56,258 nucleotides of DNA from Gnetum montanum (taxonomy: Eukaryota > Streptophyta > Gnetopsida > Gnetales > Gnetaceae): assembly GCA_015680685.1 (NCBI GenBank), contig MNCI01018185.1, positions 32,166 to 88,423 on the forward strand, read 5' to 3'. Shown here in pieces: positions 34,178-46,862 of the stretch; within the stretch, counting starts at the first letter, position 1, and each line of letters starts with the position of its first letter. Below the pieces are notes generated by a model. That model ran no database searches and was not told where the DNA came from. It was given only the letters and a program-made list of their open reading frames with translations. The position numbers and the translations under genes are program-made.

Positions 34178-36230
34178 GACTGAATGAAAACTCGTGCTCG
34201 AGTTCCTTACAAAATATTGGGAAGGTATGGGATTATTGACTTGAATGACACTAATGGTGAATGGGGTGACATGTGAATGGATCATCATTACAATACATGA
34301 TAATATTAGTGTTCATGATAACAAGAGTGAATACTATACACATTTAACATCTAGCCTTATTTGGTAGTTGAGAGAGAAGAGAGAGAAAAGAAGAGGATGT
34401 GTTGCTACCAATGCCAAGATTGCACCTTTCTATTGGTCATCCATAAGCATGCCATCAATCTTGTTTCTTGCATAACTGTTCCAGCACCAGTCCATCCTAA
34501 GTGTTTCCTCCAGATCCAATCCATCATTGTATGATTGCCATCTGCACACACAACACAGTCTTATATTAGCAAGGATAAATGAATCAAAATGCAGTTGATA
34601 CCTTGCCTCAGTGTAAGGTCCTTTGGTTAAGTTGTGATATGGCTAATACAAATTCTAGAGATATAACACTGGTGACTACCCAAGGTGTAGGGGTTAAGAG
34701 AAAATTAAAAAAATTGGACCAAGACCCCCATGACTAAGTGCGATCCTCCAGTAGCGATAGAATGAAAAAAGATAAGGAATAAGAAAGATGGAGAAAAGGA
34801 AACAACGACAACGTCAAAAAAATGGATGTTAGGGATAGAAATGAAAGAAATTAACTGATGCACCAAATAGGAATGCTAGTGGGTCCTTCCCAAAGCAGGC
34901 TCATGCCCTTAATGCCTTGACAATCCCACATTCAAAGAGTTTGTAGGCTCTAGAAATGTGGTAAATTATTATGTATCAATATGCCCTTAATGCCTTAACC
35001 ATAATAATTTACCAAAAAGAAAACAATGCATCAACCAAAATATAGACTATTGATACAACCAACAATGTGGTGAAAAATGGAGAAAGAATGATGGAAAGAA
35101 GAGAATGGAATGGAGTCTCAAGAACAAGGTGGTGTATAGCCCCTTGTGTATTTATGGTTAATGTGACTTAGTAGATCTCATTTCAAATCTAGCCTCAAAC
35201 AATCCACATCTAGTGACTTCGCATTAATACACTTGGCCAATCCATCCACCTAAAGTAACAAGAATGCCTCCATCAAAGAGTCACCACCATTCCGAGGAAA
35301 CGAGAAAGGGAGAAGTAGGAAGTGAGAGAGGGCCTTAGTTAGAGGGAACATGTTTGTTCAGTTCCATAACTAGTGCTTGTAGCCTAGATGATTATTTTTG
35401 TCTAAGAGGTGTGCTTTGAATTCTCATTATTTTTTTATGTGTAAGAACTACACCATGCAAAGACTTATTATTTTTGTTAGCTCAGCTTCTCGATAATGGA
35501 GCAACATCGGAATGGTAAGGAAAACTCAAGAAGAAAACATTCAAGCACCCAAGAGAATGGCTAGCACAAAGGCATCAAATCCCCTTGAAGTCGCACCCTT
35601 TTCAATCCTTGAGTCCTTCCTTAGATTGAGAAATGCCCAATCACCAATTTGTTGATAGTTTTATTATTAAGAAAGGGACTGTACAGTTCCAAGCCAAGAG
35701 AAACCATAGGAATTCATGGATGCATAGATGACGTGGACTCATTACCTATTATATCAAAAGAACCATACCTTAGTATCAACATTATAACTCAATGGTAAAA
35801 TCCAAACATTAGCAATCAATAGAATACAGTTCATACCATCATTAGGAGCACTTATTAGGTGACAAACCTAACAAAATTAACAACTACCCAAATAAACAAA
35901 AAAGTATGAATGATGTTGCAAAATAAAAATAAGAAAAGTTAAAGAAATTTGTAAAACAAAAATGTGTAAAAAAAAACTTAAAAAGGAACTGAGCACCTTG
36001 AATGATCAGCATAGGTGGCCATCTCCCCCATGACTAAATTGGAAGGGGGAGATCCGAAATAATGAGCGAGGTCGTCCTTTCTCCGATGTGCTATGTGCAT
36101 TAACTATTCTAGATTCATGGTAAGGTTTGGTCTATTGCACATTGACTAGTAATCTCTTATCAGAGTGCTTATTTGAATTTTTTAGGAATTTCTAGCTTCC
36201 CCCTATTGATGTTTTCAGGTTAAGGTTTGG
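34178..36230 (-). other. Element D 3' non-coding region
   Basis: Matches C 30670-32580 in the opposite direction and includes about 240 bp (roughly 35580-35810) that C lacks or has lost at its single n. No ORF is supported. The pol deletion junction is near 36171. Confidence 0.65.
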
Positions 36231-36344
36231 AAGTTGGCGACGCTCTTGCTCTAGTGCATCTATGCTTTCAATGTGAGTGCAGGTTATTCCCTCAATTAGT
36301 TCCATGCACGTTGGTGAGTTTCTCTCTTGATCAGCTATCAACCA

Positions 36345-36902
36345 CTAGGTGTCTTCTTGTTGTGTGGTTGCTACATATAGACACTTTTGTATGTTACTTT
36401 CTTGGGCACACCAGTTGCATGCAGGCAATGCTGAACATTCCTGTACATAATCATACCCTATATCACTATATGTGATGCGTGGAACTTCCTTATTCTTGAT
36501 CTTCTGAAAAGTGTCTTCCTTAGATATTTCTAGGGAAAGATTATGGATTCCTAGGTGTGCATTTATGGTACTTAGCGATGCCTTTCCCATTATTATTGGG
36601 AAGTCCCCTTTATCATTGTTTAATTGTATCACTAGGAAATCAGCTAGGTATGACCACCCACACATAGTAGTAACGATGTCCTCCACCTGTTCCAAAGGAA
36701 CAGTGATGGATTGGTTAACTAGATCTAGGTGAATATTGCTCTTCTTTAATGGAGGTAGGTTCCAGGCCTTATACATCTCTTGTGATATTAAGTTGACTCC
36801 AGAACCTAAGTCTAGAAGAGCTTTACATGGTTCATTCCCAACAACTTGGAGATAGATTAGAGGGCTTCTAGGATCGGAGAATTTCCTGGGAAGGTTCCCC
36901 AC
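36345..36902 (-). pseudogene. Element D aspartic protease region, still open
   Basis: A 185-codon open frame on the minus strand. It begins near FSDPRSPLIYLQVVGNEP, continues with the catalytic KALLDLGSGVNLISQEMYKAW and the strand DFLVIQLNNDKGDFPIIMGKA, and ends ATTQQEDT. The catalytic Asp is present in a D-L-G triplet, where retroviral enzymes have D-S/T-G. It is the best preserved protease in the window; the copy in C at 27121-27720 is interrupted. Just beyond it the element jumps over RT and integrase, so the original polyprotein is truncated. Confidence 0.85.
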
Positions 36903-36959
36903 CTTAATCTAGTCACTAACAACATGTGTTAACATAACCGTGTGCGTTGAGCTCTATTT

Positions 36960-39471
36960 TTGGTTTGAAGGGAGCTCTGAAGCCTTATTTGATGGAGGGG
37001 TGTTCAGAGGTTCAACCACTTGTGGTTGTGAGGGCTTGGTTGGACTGTTGGTTCTAAAGAAAGGTTTTCTGTTCATACAGTTTTTAGAACAAGTAGTGGG
37101 TTGAAGATTAATAGCTCTTGTAGCATTGTGTTGCTACGGTTGAGTGGGGAGTTTCCCTTGCATTGTTGGAGCAGGTGGTAATGGAGCTATCAGTGTGAGA
37201 GTTGTTGATGGGTTTGGAGGATGGTATGTCTATGGGTTGTCTCCCCTGGGAGAAGGAGTCCTATAATACTCTTGAGCTTGGTAGTGATGTTGTGGTGTCA
37301 TGTGACCAACAAAGTCATGTGGAGAGATTGGATGTTACACATAGTAGCCATATGGATCCAGTTGTCAGTAAGGGTATTGTTTCCTTGGTGGTGGCATCCC
37401 CCATGACTGTGGGTATTGCCACTATTAGTGTTGCTCAACAAGTTGTGGTGGAGTTCCACTTGGATAATACATTAATGGTTGGTTGAACTACCTTGGGTTA
37501 CCTTGGGGATAAGGTAACCGTTGGGGTGCTTGCCATTTGTTAAGTCATGGGTTAAGTGCATACACCCCAGACTCTTGTAGATGTGAGATCACTGGGCAAC
37601 ATCCGTTAGGATGGTCGTATTGGCATATCTCACATCCACCGTCATTTTCTGTATCAAAATCCACAACCTCTTCGATGATGGCCATTTTACCCTTACCTTT
37701 GTTACATGCATTGTCCATGTCCCTCTTTTTCTTTTTGTCATAGTCACTACCTCACTTCTTAGACTCCTCTACGATTTTAAGGATAGTTTCACACCTACTA
37801 TCCAGGGAGTCCCACATTTGGTCTACCTTTGTTGACACTTCTATTGTTAATTTTTGGAGTGGAAAGGTTTTCCTATTCACCATCTCCTCAAGTGATGACT
37901 CTCCCTCCTCCTCACAGAATCTCACTCCCCTTTTTTGGAGGGAAGGATCTCAGTTGTACTCTTCTACACTTTCTCTCTTACATAGCTCCCCTTCTTCCTT
38001 AGTGACTTGCTCTATCAATCTATGGACTTGATGAGACCTAAGCTTTAATAATTTCCCTTGGGCATAAGTTCCAAGGGTTCTCCTTGTTTCATGCCTTAGT
38101 CCATCTACGATATGACGTAGTTGATCCCACTTCGAGTAACAATGGCCCTGGCAATAATGTAATAGTGCATAATAATGGTCCATGGCAGTATCAAGGGTTC
38201 ATGATTTCCCTGCTTCTATCCTTGGATTTTCTTTCATAGGTTGGACACTTGGGAGTACATTTGGTACTTATCATTAAACAGTTCTAGCATCGTACTCCAT
38301 GTCCAAATGGATTTTGGTTCTAAGGACTCATACTAGCTTTCCGCTTCTTTTACTAGTGCCCTTGGGAAAAACTTTAGTTTTTTCCATTCATTCTCAATGT
38401 TCTGCAAGGCACATGCATCATGGAATGCTTGTAGGTGATTTTGAGGATCAGCGTTATATCCCCCCTCAAATCGTGGGATGTTATTCATGTCTAACCACTT
38501 GATCCTACTATATTTTTGGTGCCTTGTGGGAACTCTTATGGCCTCCATTATGTCCAACATGCTTCTACTTGCGAGTAGGGGTTCTTTGTGGTCATATCGT
38601 TCATAGAGTTTGTGATGTCTATGTGGTTCCCTACTCTCCCTTCTTCTATGCCGTGATTCTCTAGAGTACCCTCGTCCTTGTTCTCGACTCTCTCGTCAAG
38701 GTTTCTGACTTTGTTTTCCCTTATCCTCATGGTTAGGTTCCTTATGACTGTGTCCTGACACTGAAGGAGAGGATGAATGTGATGATGAAGGTGAAAAGGA
38801 AGGAGAACCATTTCCATGATGATGTTTTCTACCTTCTCTTCGGTGGTCTCAGCCTCGATCGTGATTATAATTAGAACGCCCACCCTTATCATGTGTTTGT
38901 GTTCCCTCATTGAACACTTCATGTTCATGGGGATCAGAACCAGGGTTGTGAACTGTGGAGTGGAGGTTCTGATACATACCTCTTAACCATCGTTAGGAAG
39001 GGGAACATCATTTGGTGGAGAACTTGTTGAAGCAGGTTCACCACCCTCAATTTCGCTCAAGACATGCAGAGCGTTATGGGGCCATTTACCCTTTGCGGAT
39101 GTATGATATCTCTCCTGTTGAAAGTCCCTTTGATGTTGTGCTTCTGTGGGATGGTAGTCCCTTGTGTCATGATTACATGCAACATATTCTGCATATAACT
39201 GTGACATGCCTATTCGTGTGAGAGCATGAAGGAACATGTTGGGGATTGATCAGTCTGGAGGCAACAGTATGTTACCCATCAAGTCTCTCCAACGCAGTTG
39301 TTCATCTTGATGGAGAATAAAGGTAAAGTCGGGTACATACTCATTGTGATGAATATATACCACATGGAACTATTGAGGAACTGGCGGATCTTGGTTATGT
39401 GTGTTATGCCACCGATTGTCTCTTGTGTTAGTCCTAGGCAGTGAAGTGCTTTTGTGTGAAGAAGAAGATAT
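36960..39471 (-). pseudogene. Element D gag
   Basis: Parallel to C gag. Open pieces on the minus strand are 38983-39237 (LYAEYVACNHDTRDYHPTEA), 38548-38928 (basic, Arg/His-rich), 38333-38560 (LDMNNIPRFEGGYNADPQNH and LQAFHDACALQNIENEW, the capsid core) and 37950-38183 (LRHIVDGLRHETRRTLGTYA, then EQVTKEEGELCKRESVEEYN). The expected start codon is ATA at 39471-39469 where C has ATG. A Pro-rich tail covers 36990-37560. The pieces lie in different frames, so it is not functional. Confidence 0.82.
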
Positions 39472-39595
39472 TTTTGTCCTATTCAGTGACAATTTACTGT
39501 TGTCTTATCTTTTCTTGATTAATCCTAAGGGTTCGTTTTAGCATCCCAATGACATGAATGATCTCCTATGTTCTATGTAGTGCACAAACAACTAG

Positions 39596-39615
39596 GTCCT
39601 CGACAACGATGCCAA
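39596..39615 (-). other. Element D primer-binding site (tRNA-Asp type)
   Basis: Minus strand TTGGCATCGTTGTCGAGGAC directly follows the 5' LTR and matches the site of element C apart from four differences. Confidence 0.8.
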
Positions 39616-40007
39616 TGATGAGTGGCAAGGTACCCCTACACTCAACCATATGAATATGAGCGTTTCACGCATGATCCAGTCGAACTCCAAGGACTAAGTG
39701 CTTATGCACCTTAATGAAACACTTAAGGTTAATCAATCGCTGTCTTCCCAAACTTACTTGTATTGTCACGGTTGTATGGTTAAGTAAGCTTAAGGTATAT
39801 GATTTTTATATCTTTTATCTTTTTAATGTCTTATGCTAATAGGGAAAGGTGAAGAGAACTAAGTGAATAAATTTCATTAACTATTCACTAACTAAGTTCT
39901 AATTGTCCTAACATTAGTATCCATTCCCACTTATCACACACATCTTGAACCAATGCAACATTACTGGGATTACCAAATGCTAATCGTTACTGGGTTACTG
40001 ATGAGTC

Positions 40008-40140
40008 ATGGTCTATTAGGCCCAGTTATTGAAGCCCTGTTATTAGAGCCCTGATATAAGATATGGTCTGTCAGGCCTAGTTATTAGAGCCCTGATACAA
40101 GATATGGTCTATTAGGCCTAGTTATCGGACCCATGATATC
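40008..40140 (+). repeat. Tandem repeat in solo LTR E
   Basis: Units start ATGGTCT at 40008, 40063 and 40104. The shared core is AGGCCTAGTTATTAGAGCCC. The third unit runs into the GATATC array. Confidence 0.8.
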
Positions 40141-40258
40141 GTAGTCACGATATCACATCAGCCGCGATATCGCGTACTCAATATCACAGCTGCGATATCA
40201 TGTTCGCCCCACGATATTGCGTACGTGATATCGTGCCCTGCCTCAATTTCTATAATTA
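40134..40258 (+). promoter_or_regulatory. Seven-core GATATC array and TATA-like box of solo LTR E
   Basis: The largest array in the window. Successive spacings between cores are 14, 17, 14, 14, 19 and 14 bp. The 8-bp spacers are GTAGTCAC, GCGTACTC, ACAGCTGC and GCGTACGT. A TATAATTA box follows at 40251-40258. Confidence 0.7.
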
Positions 40259-41374
40259 AGAGGTAGCTTTCCTTGTTCTGGGAGTTAGTTCTTAGTTCCT
40301 TACCCAAACTCTTGCAAATTTTCCTTCTTAGAGTTAGAATTATTTCCTAGTGTATGCCCACAGTGTGGTGATTGTAATTGTACAACATCCTTATTCGAGT
40401 GTGACGTACTTGGACACACACAAGACCAGAAATAAAGATCGAGATTACTTCATCATTGTAGCACTCACTTAGTTTAATTATTTATTTATTTAATTATTAT
40501 TTACTAATTTCTTAGTTAATATCTCTCACCCTTATCTCCTGTCAAACGAGAAATGAGTATGACTTGATCACGAGTAGTTAAGTGTGACTACTTGGTAATC
40601 TAGTAGCGTACCTAGGATCTACGCTTGGTAATCCCAGTGGTAGTCATGCACAAGGTCCAAGATGTGTACAGATGATTAAGGAACAGATGCTTATTGCACT
40701 TAGGCTAGTTTAGACTCTCTCCCCCTTTTCCTCTTAGCTTAATTAAAGATATTTTCCATTGCCTCTAGGAGTAGCACTAGGTTAGAAACCACATCATACA
40801 CTTCACTCTAGACTAAACCATGCCTGACAAAGCTAATACTAGTCCAGGGGGGAAGATAGTGAACTGCGATTGAAGAATAACTTTCTAGATACCACAACTA
40901 GTCTGTCTGCAGAGTTCGACTGGATCGTGCGTGAAACGCTTGTGTTCGTATGGTTGAGTGTAGGGGTACCTTGCCACTCATCAGTTACCAAGTGCTACAC
41001 ACATGCTCGAAGCGGTCTTACTAAGTGTACTTAACTAGGAGAGTTAAGGGTTGAGAGAGATTAATGAACTAGGAAAGCAATTAAACATTCAATAGTAATT
41101 AATTACTATTTAGCTTAGTCCACATGTTGTAAGGTTTATCATAAAGTTCATCTTTATTTCCGTACACAAATGTGTGCTCAGGTACAATTTGCTTGAATAA
41201 AGATCCGTTCACTTTAAGACTCCTACTACAGGCACATGGAAATTATTCTAACTTTGGAATGGTAAAACTACAAGAGTTTAGCTAAGGGTCTAAGTCTAAG
41301 AGCCTAGAATAGGGAAAGCTGCCTCTTATTTATAGAAAATGAGATGGGATGCAATATCATGGCTCATCACTTTC

Positions 41375-44300
41375 CATCTAACATCTCATTGGGAAATGAC
41401 TTTTATCATTAGATTCTATTAATAGTTTATACAAAACAATAAGAAATATGTTACTACATTCCATTGTGAAAGTAAGAAACTCATTTTAGTTATATAGAGG
41501 CAATTTTAAAATTAATTAAACTTGAATATGTATTTAGAAATTGCTTGAATGTTTTGTAAAGGATGTATGGATCTAAAAATTTATGCTTGATTTGCCTTAT
41601 CAAACCAACATGTTTGATTGTGAGGTATTTGCACTTAGATACATAGATAATCATTAGAGAGGTCATCCCATTGCATTCCCTCAAGGGAAGATGCCTACTA
41701 TGAGCAAAAAATTATATGCGATATTCTAAACATGCCTAGTGCCATACATAAATGGACAGAATATTTCATATGGAGGAACTTTTAATTTCAACAAAAATTA
41801 TATTTTAGATGGTTTTACTTGAATTATATAAATTCATAATGGCACATTGTTAAGTTGTTCACATTCAATATCATTTATTCTCCATTACTTTGATAGTAAT
41901 AATAATGTTATATATTTAATTCATTTTTATAGGTTTTTTTATAAGTTACTAACAAAATGCATTTTAAAAAAAGTTATGCTTGAAGATAAGGAAATTTAAA
42001 AATGATTTGTTGTTATTGGTTTAAATGGTATGCATTTGAAATTAGTTAAAAATTTAGTAAGTTCATATTACAAAAAATTAAATGGGTACATGATCTATAT
42101 ATAAGATTGAAGTATTACTTTCTAAGGCCAAGAATTACTAATTTCTTAAACACCTTGGTAGAAGAAGGAATAGACATTAGAGTTTATTTTTCTACTGAAA
42201 ATTGTCAAAATGTGATCAAGATTTCAATGAGATTTTCAAAAATACAAGCTANNNNNNNNNNNNNNNNNNNNNNNNNNNNNNNNNNNNNNNNNNNNNNNNN
42301 NNNNNNNNNNNNNNNNNNNNNNNNNNNNNCTATCATGACATATGGAATTTACTATAATTATTATGTGATTATTAAAATACTTAACTATTAATTACAATCA
42401 TTTATCATAGTCGATTTAAAATTTAATAAATACATTCTTTATAAGTTTCATTATATATGTAATGGGAGGATATCAGTATTGAGTCACTTTACAAGAAACT
42501 CTTTAGTAAGTAGTGAAAATCCATGAGGGTGTTTTTGAATAAGGAAAAGACTTGATCATTTTCCTACCCTAGAGGAGAGGTTTTTCAAGATTGGTTGTAA
42601 GGATGAAAACTTGAAAAGGCATCCCAAAATTATTGGGCTTCTTCTTTAGACTATCACTTCAATGTACTCTAAAATTTTTAAATATTATTATTCATTGTTT
42701 TGGGGTCCAACATTTTTTCAAGTACTATGTCACTTTTTAAATAATGTTGATTAGTCATATATTTCATTAGAGATATATTTGGGTAATGACCAACAACTAT
42801 GAATTAATAATCTATCATATATGTAATTACAATTATGAAGTAATAACTATAGATAACTTTGAGGGCAAACAATTAGAAAAAATATCTAATAAAAGCATCA
42901 TGATAGTTTTCATCAATTTTAATATGATTTGAATATACATTATACTATTTTTGATAATGAGGGGTATAGAAATTATCTTCAATGATTGTGCATAATAAAG
43001 CACATAGAATGGACAGTTGTCAAAATTAATGAAAAATTTGCTGAAACTAATCTATTTAAACAGATTGATTAATGAATAAGAAATGACTAAAAGAATCTAG
43101 TATAAAGGAAAGAATTCTTAGATGTTGGATGCTCTCTTGAGCTCTTCCCTTCTTTAGTTCTCTTCTCTTCTCCACTCGAGCCTCTATTCTTCTATTGAAT
43201 TCTTTGTTCTCAAAAGCTTTGGTTTATCTTCTAGCCCTGTACTTGGTTGTATCTACTAAATGCATTAAAGATAGGATGTATAGATTTTCTTTGTGTTATT
43301 GTGTAAGAGTTGAACCTTGGGATTGATATCTCAATTCAAGACTATAACAAAGCTCTATAATATTATCTTTTGATGTTAATGAAATTTTTCTATCCCTAAG
43401 GATTTTTGGAATGGTTTTAGGGTGGACTAGGCTAACCATTCTAGCAACTAAAATACCTTAAAAGTTTTTTGTTAGTTCTTTGTATGTATGATTCTAGTTA
43501 TCTATAGTCTTTGGTGAAAAGCTTGAATTTTTAGTTGTATCCTTAATTCATCCTATCTCTCAGTGTCATAGAAGCATCTAGGAAAATAACATATTTATCT
43601 ATTAGACTTATACAACATAATTTTAATGTGCATCATAATAGTGTACCACTAACATTAAAGCTATAACCTTAATTTACGAGGATAAACTATGAAAATTAAC
43701 ATTTAGTTGCTATAAGAAATCATAGAAAAGCAAGGAGATATTATTAAAGAACTATGGATGCATATATAATCTCAATTTATGAACAAAAGAAGCATGTAAA
43801 GGTAACAAGGAAAAAAGTTATTATGAGTAAACATTAAATAAATATTAATTAGGTAATTCTAATGATCTAGATTTCATATTTCTAACCCTTAAATGCTTAA
43901 AGAGAGGCAAATATGACTAACTAAACTATTAATCTATAAAAAACATTCCATACATGACACCAATTTTAAGTCCTCCAATGGGATTTTTATGAGGGTAATG
44001 CAATGTTGTTGCATTATATGGTGGTATCAAGTCAAATGGGTTGTTTGGGAATGCAACCTTTGATCCAAGTTTAAGTAAGGCTACCTATTTAAGTTAAAGT
44101 ATATAGCCAATGAGAGAAATATAAGATTAAAAGGATTTCATTAGTCATGGACAAGTAGGGAACATGTTAGCCAAAATGAATTATTTTAGCAAAAGGATTG
44201 GGATCTTTCTTTGTTGATGAAGGAAGATTATATTTGAGAAATTCAGGGGTTGAGATTGCTTCAACAATATGCAAAAAGGGTGACAAACAAAGCAAGAAAG

Positions 44301-45304
44301 AGGGAAAAAGGTTTATGGTTATCGAAGTAGTATAATGTAAAAACTACCTGAAAACTACCTTGACTATTAACCATGTAATCTCATAAAAAGTATATTTAAT
44401 GAATATTTAAGTTTTGTCAAAAACAATATACTCCCCATATAAAACACAAAGATGATGAAATAGATCAGAACCAACCGTTAAAAGGGCTCTTGCTATGCAC
44501 TATCTAAGAGGCTTCTTATCATAATGGATACAACATATAAATCCTGAACAGTGAACTATCAAATTCATGCCTTAATTCGATGATTCCCATACGTGGTAGG
44601 AATTTTACTACAGGGGGAAAAGAAAACAGAGATTAAATAAGAAAAATTAAGATTCCTTGAACCAAGAAAAACTCACCATTGACTATGAATCTTGCTTTTT
44701 GGTAAAACAGAAGTTTGGTTCCCCCTAAATACGCTGAGCATGACTCCTACCAACGTAGCATGAAGACAAGCATGGCAGAAGGTAAAGACAGATTCACGAG
44801 CGCACATAGGCTACCTACCTGAAAAACATTCCCGAGACTTCACTCCACCACCCTTGTAATCTGAAGCTTCAATTTAAAATATAAATTTAACCGTTCCAAA
44901 TGCCACAGTATCGTTGACTATCCTTGCAAGTTCAAACGTCACATGAATTCCTTCTTTCTTACCTGACATGATCTGGGCTTTTGGGATTTTATGTTTCTGC
45001 CCATAAAATTTAACTAAGCAAACCATCCATCATCCTGAAATTGATTCTACAACGATGGATCTAGTCGTGGATCAGCCGTTCAACATTCCTTGCCACCTTT
45101 GGATTCGTCCATGCATTTTTCAAGTCCTGAATTTTGGCGATTCTTGGACTATTTCTTTGAAGTCAAATCTAACTATCATGAGTTCCGATGCAATAATGAC
45201 CGAAATAGGTGTCGAGTGAATACGATTTGTGCTTCCGTGTTTGTCTCCGTGGAGACAAGGTTTCTGCAATGTACATGGTTTCCTCTCTTCTGACACATTA
45301 GAAT
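41375..45304. other. AT-rich DNA without recognised genes; gap at 42252-42329
   Basis: No supported gene. A CT-rich stretch at 43135-43200 after a TATAAAGG at 43102 looks promoter-like but has no ORF behind it. 78 N lie at 42252-42329. Confidence 0.4.
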
Positions 45305-45396
45305 CTTTCTGCAACAGTTGCATTTTATGTTCAGACCTTCTGAAATAAAACTTTCTGCAACAGTTGCATTTCATGCTCAGACCTTCTGAAATAAAA
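45305..45396. repeat. 46-bp tandem duplication
   Basis: Two copies (45305-45350 and 45351-45396) of a unit beginning CTTTCTGCAACAGTTGCATT differ at only two positions, so it is recent compared with the surrounding old elements. Confidence 0.9.
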
Positions 45397-46174
45397 CATC
45401 AGGTAGCCATAGTGTTCTTGATTCTGTTTTGTTTGTTGCCCACCCGAATTCTGACCATGATACAGTATTCTGTAATTCTGCATTCTGCCCATCCATGATA
45501 CCAGCATACAACTAACTGCCCCTCTACTGTACTTGGAGGACCTTATTCTTTTGAGGTATCGTGCATAGTGCATTATATGGTTTTCCCCACGGCAAATAAA
45601 TAAATAAAATGAGAGATTCCAAACGTCTGGTGTAAGCTGCTTTATCTGGAATATGGTTAAGATTCTAACAGTACCATAGAATTATGCGGGGGCTTTGAAA
45701 TTGACAATATGTGCCAACATTTTTATATTTTAAACAAAATTTTCAGTTGAACAGTTAAAACTTTAAAATTGAGAACTGACACGATAAGGTTACAATGTCA
45801 GACATAACGTAGAAATCATCCATTTCACATTATGCATTAATACATGATCGAGAAAGAGCTGCTGTGAAAGTTTAAGCAGGATGCATAAATTTCAAATTAG
45901 AAACAAATATACAATCGACATATTATTAGATTTCCACACTTAACAATAGGATTATCAAAAACTTCGACAGTATCATCTCTGATGCACATTTCCGTTTGCA
46001 TGCAACATGTTTGAAACAAGTACTATTTACAATTACAGAACCTAAGCTCCAAATCCATTGATAGCATAGCACACAGATATAAACAACCAGATCAACAATC
46101 AACATCTTCAATTTCTCGATGACTCCAAGTTTCTGTCTCCGTCTCCCAATCTACAACACATGAACACAAGAATG

Positions 46175-46201
46175 TACCAGGCAATCTTCCAATAATTATC
46201 C
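46175..46201 (-). promoter_or_regulatory. Possible DST-like mRNA instability element in the SAUR 3' UTR
   Basis: The minus strand reads GGA, nine bases, GAAGATTG, four bases, GTA. Plant SAUR transcripts often carry a DST element of the form GGA-N9-ATAGATTG-N-GTA in the 3' UTR. The first spacing fits; the middle block has mismatches and the second spacer is shorter. Position (86 nt after the stop codon) is right. Confidence 0.3.
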
Positions 46202-46286
46202 ATCCTGTCCTGAAAAGCACAAAGTAACAAACAAAAAATTGCACAAACTAGAAACAACCAGACGAGAAAGAGGAGGCAGATAGAAA

Positions 46287-46862
46287 TCACCAGGCAGAGC
46301 CCTGACCAACGACATGCCTAGAAGACAACACAGACATGGAGTAGGAAGTGGGCAAAATTGTCCCAGCAGCACAGGAAACAGAATCAGCATCAGCATAAAC
46401 AGTGGGTGCAGTAGATGCCACTGATTTTCGCCTTTCAGAAAGCTTGAGAGCCTCCTGAAAAACTTCAATGCTGCAAGGAAAAGTAATGGCTCCTGGGTGG
46501 TCATACCCATATTCATCCTTTGCCACATCCAGAAGCTCCTTGAACCTGGGCTCATTCAGCAGTGTGGCCTTGATCACGAATCTAGTTTTGGGATCGGCTC
46601 CAACATAGACAGCAACATGACCTGCAGGAACATCAGAGGGAACAGTGGCGGAGGAAGATCTAGCAGAGGAAATTGAAGAAGAAGAACATGAAGCCCCCTT
46701 GGACTTGCTTTTAACAGAATCATGGCTAAAGTTCCTGGAAATTTTTGACAAGCTGAAAGCTCGGCTCAGGGTCCTGATTAGCCCAGAGGTAGCTTTCAGC
46801 CTCCTGATGCCCTTTCGAGGGGATTTCTCCCCTGAATTTTTAAGCATTTCCTTGCGATCCAT
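46287..46862 (-). CDS. SAUR-family auxin-responsive protein (191 aa)
   Basis: SAUR proteins are small plant proteins induced early by auxin; known members promote cell expansion, several by inhibiting PP2C-D phosphatases and so activating plasma-membrane H+-ATPase. The SAUR domain is at residues 78-140: VPAGHVAVYVG, RFVIKATLLNEPRFKELLD, then EYGYDHPGAITFPCSIEVFQEAL. The N-terminal 77 residues are basic and Ser-rich, with an Arg/Lys cluster at 13-23; the C-terminal 50 are Ser/Ala-rich. At 191 aa it is longer than the common 90-110 aa form and fits the long-tailed class. The gene is intronless, as is usual. I start at ATG 46862: it is the first ATG after the TATA box (47026-47032), has a good context (AAGAATGG), and the upstream extension to 46955 opens with GTG and then meets a stop. 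No in-frame damage is seen, so the gene is probably functional. Confidence 0.93.
   Translation of the reverse strand: MDRKEMLKNSGEKSPRKGIRRLKATSGLIRTLSRAFSLSKISRNFSHDSVKSKSKGASCSSSSISSARSSSATVPSDVPAGHVAVYVGADPKTRFVIKATLLNEPRFKELLDVAKDEYGYDHPGAITFPCSIEVFQEALKLSERRKSVASTAPTVYADADSVSCAAGTILPTSYSMSVLSSRHVVGQGSAW

Larger units (their letters stand above)
39999..40983 (+). mobile_element. Solo LTR E (985 bp) nested in element D
   Basis: Starts TGATGAGTCATGG, ends CTTGCCACTCATCA and is flanked by GTTAC on both sides (39994-39998 and 40984-40988), a perfect 5-bp target duplication. There is no internal region, so it arose by recombination between two LTRs. It belongs with the LTR of element A (shared GTGACGTACTTGGACACA and AATAAAGATCGAGATTAC). 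It is longer than LTR A because of a 41-55-bp tandem repeat near its start and a larger GATATC array. Confidence 0.95.
33377..41369 (-). mobile_element. Element D: pol-deleted relative of element C
   Basis: Minus-strand element with 3' LTR 33377-34168 and 5' LTR 39616-41369 (split by solo LTR E). It is bounded by a perfect 5-bp duplication CTTTC (33372-33376 and 41370-41374). It keeps the primer site, gag and protease, but the stretch that holds RT, RNase H and integrase in C is missing: sequence matching C near 27915 joins sequence matching C near 30670 at about 36171. Its target duplication touches that of element C, so both elements sit at one original site. Confidence 0.95.
39616..41369 (-). 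repeat. Element D 5' LTR, split by solo LTR E
   Basis: The halves are 39616-39998 and 40984-41369. Joined across the nested insertion they match the D 3' LTR. TATA box TATAAATA lies at 41327-41334 (minus). Upstream of it only one AATATC remains, against three cores in its partner. Confidence 0.9.
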
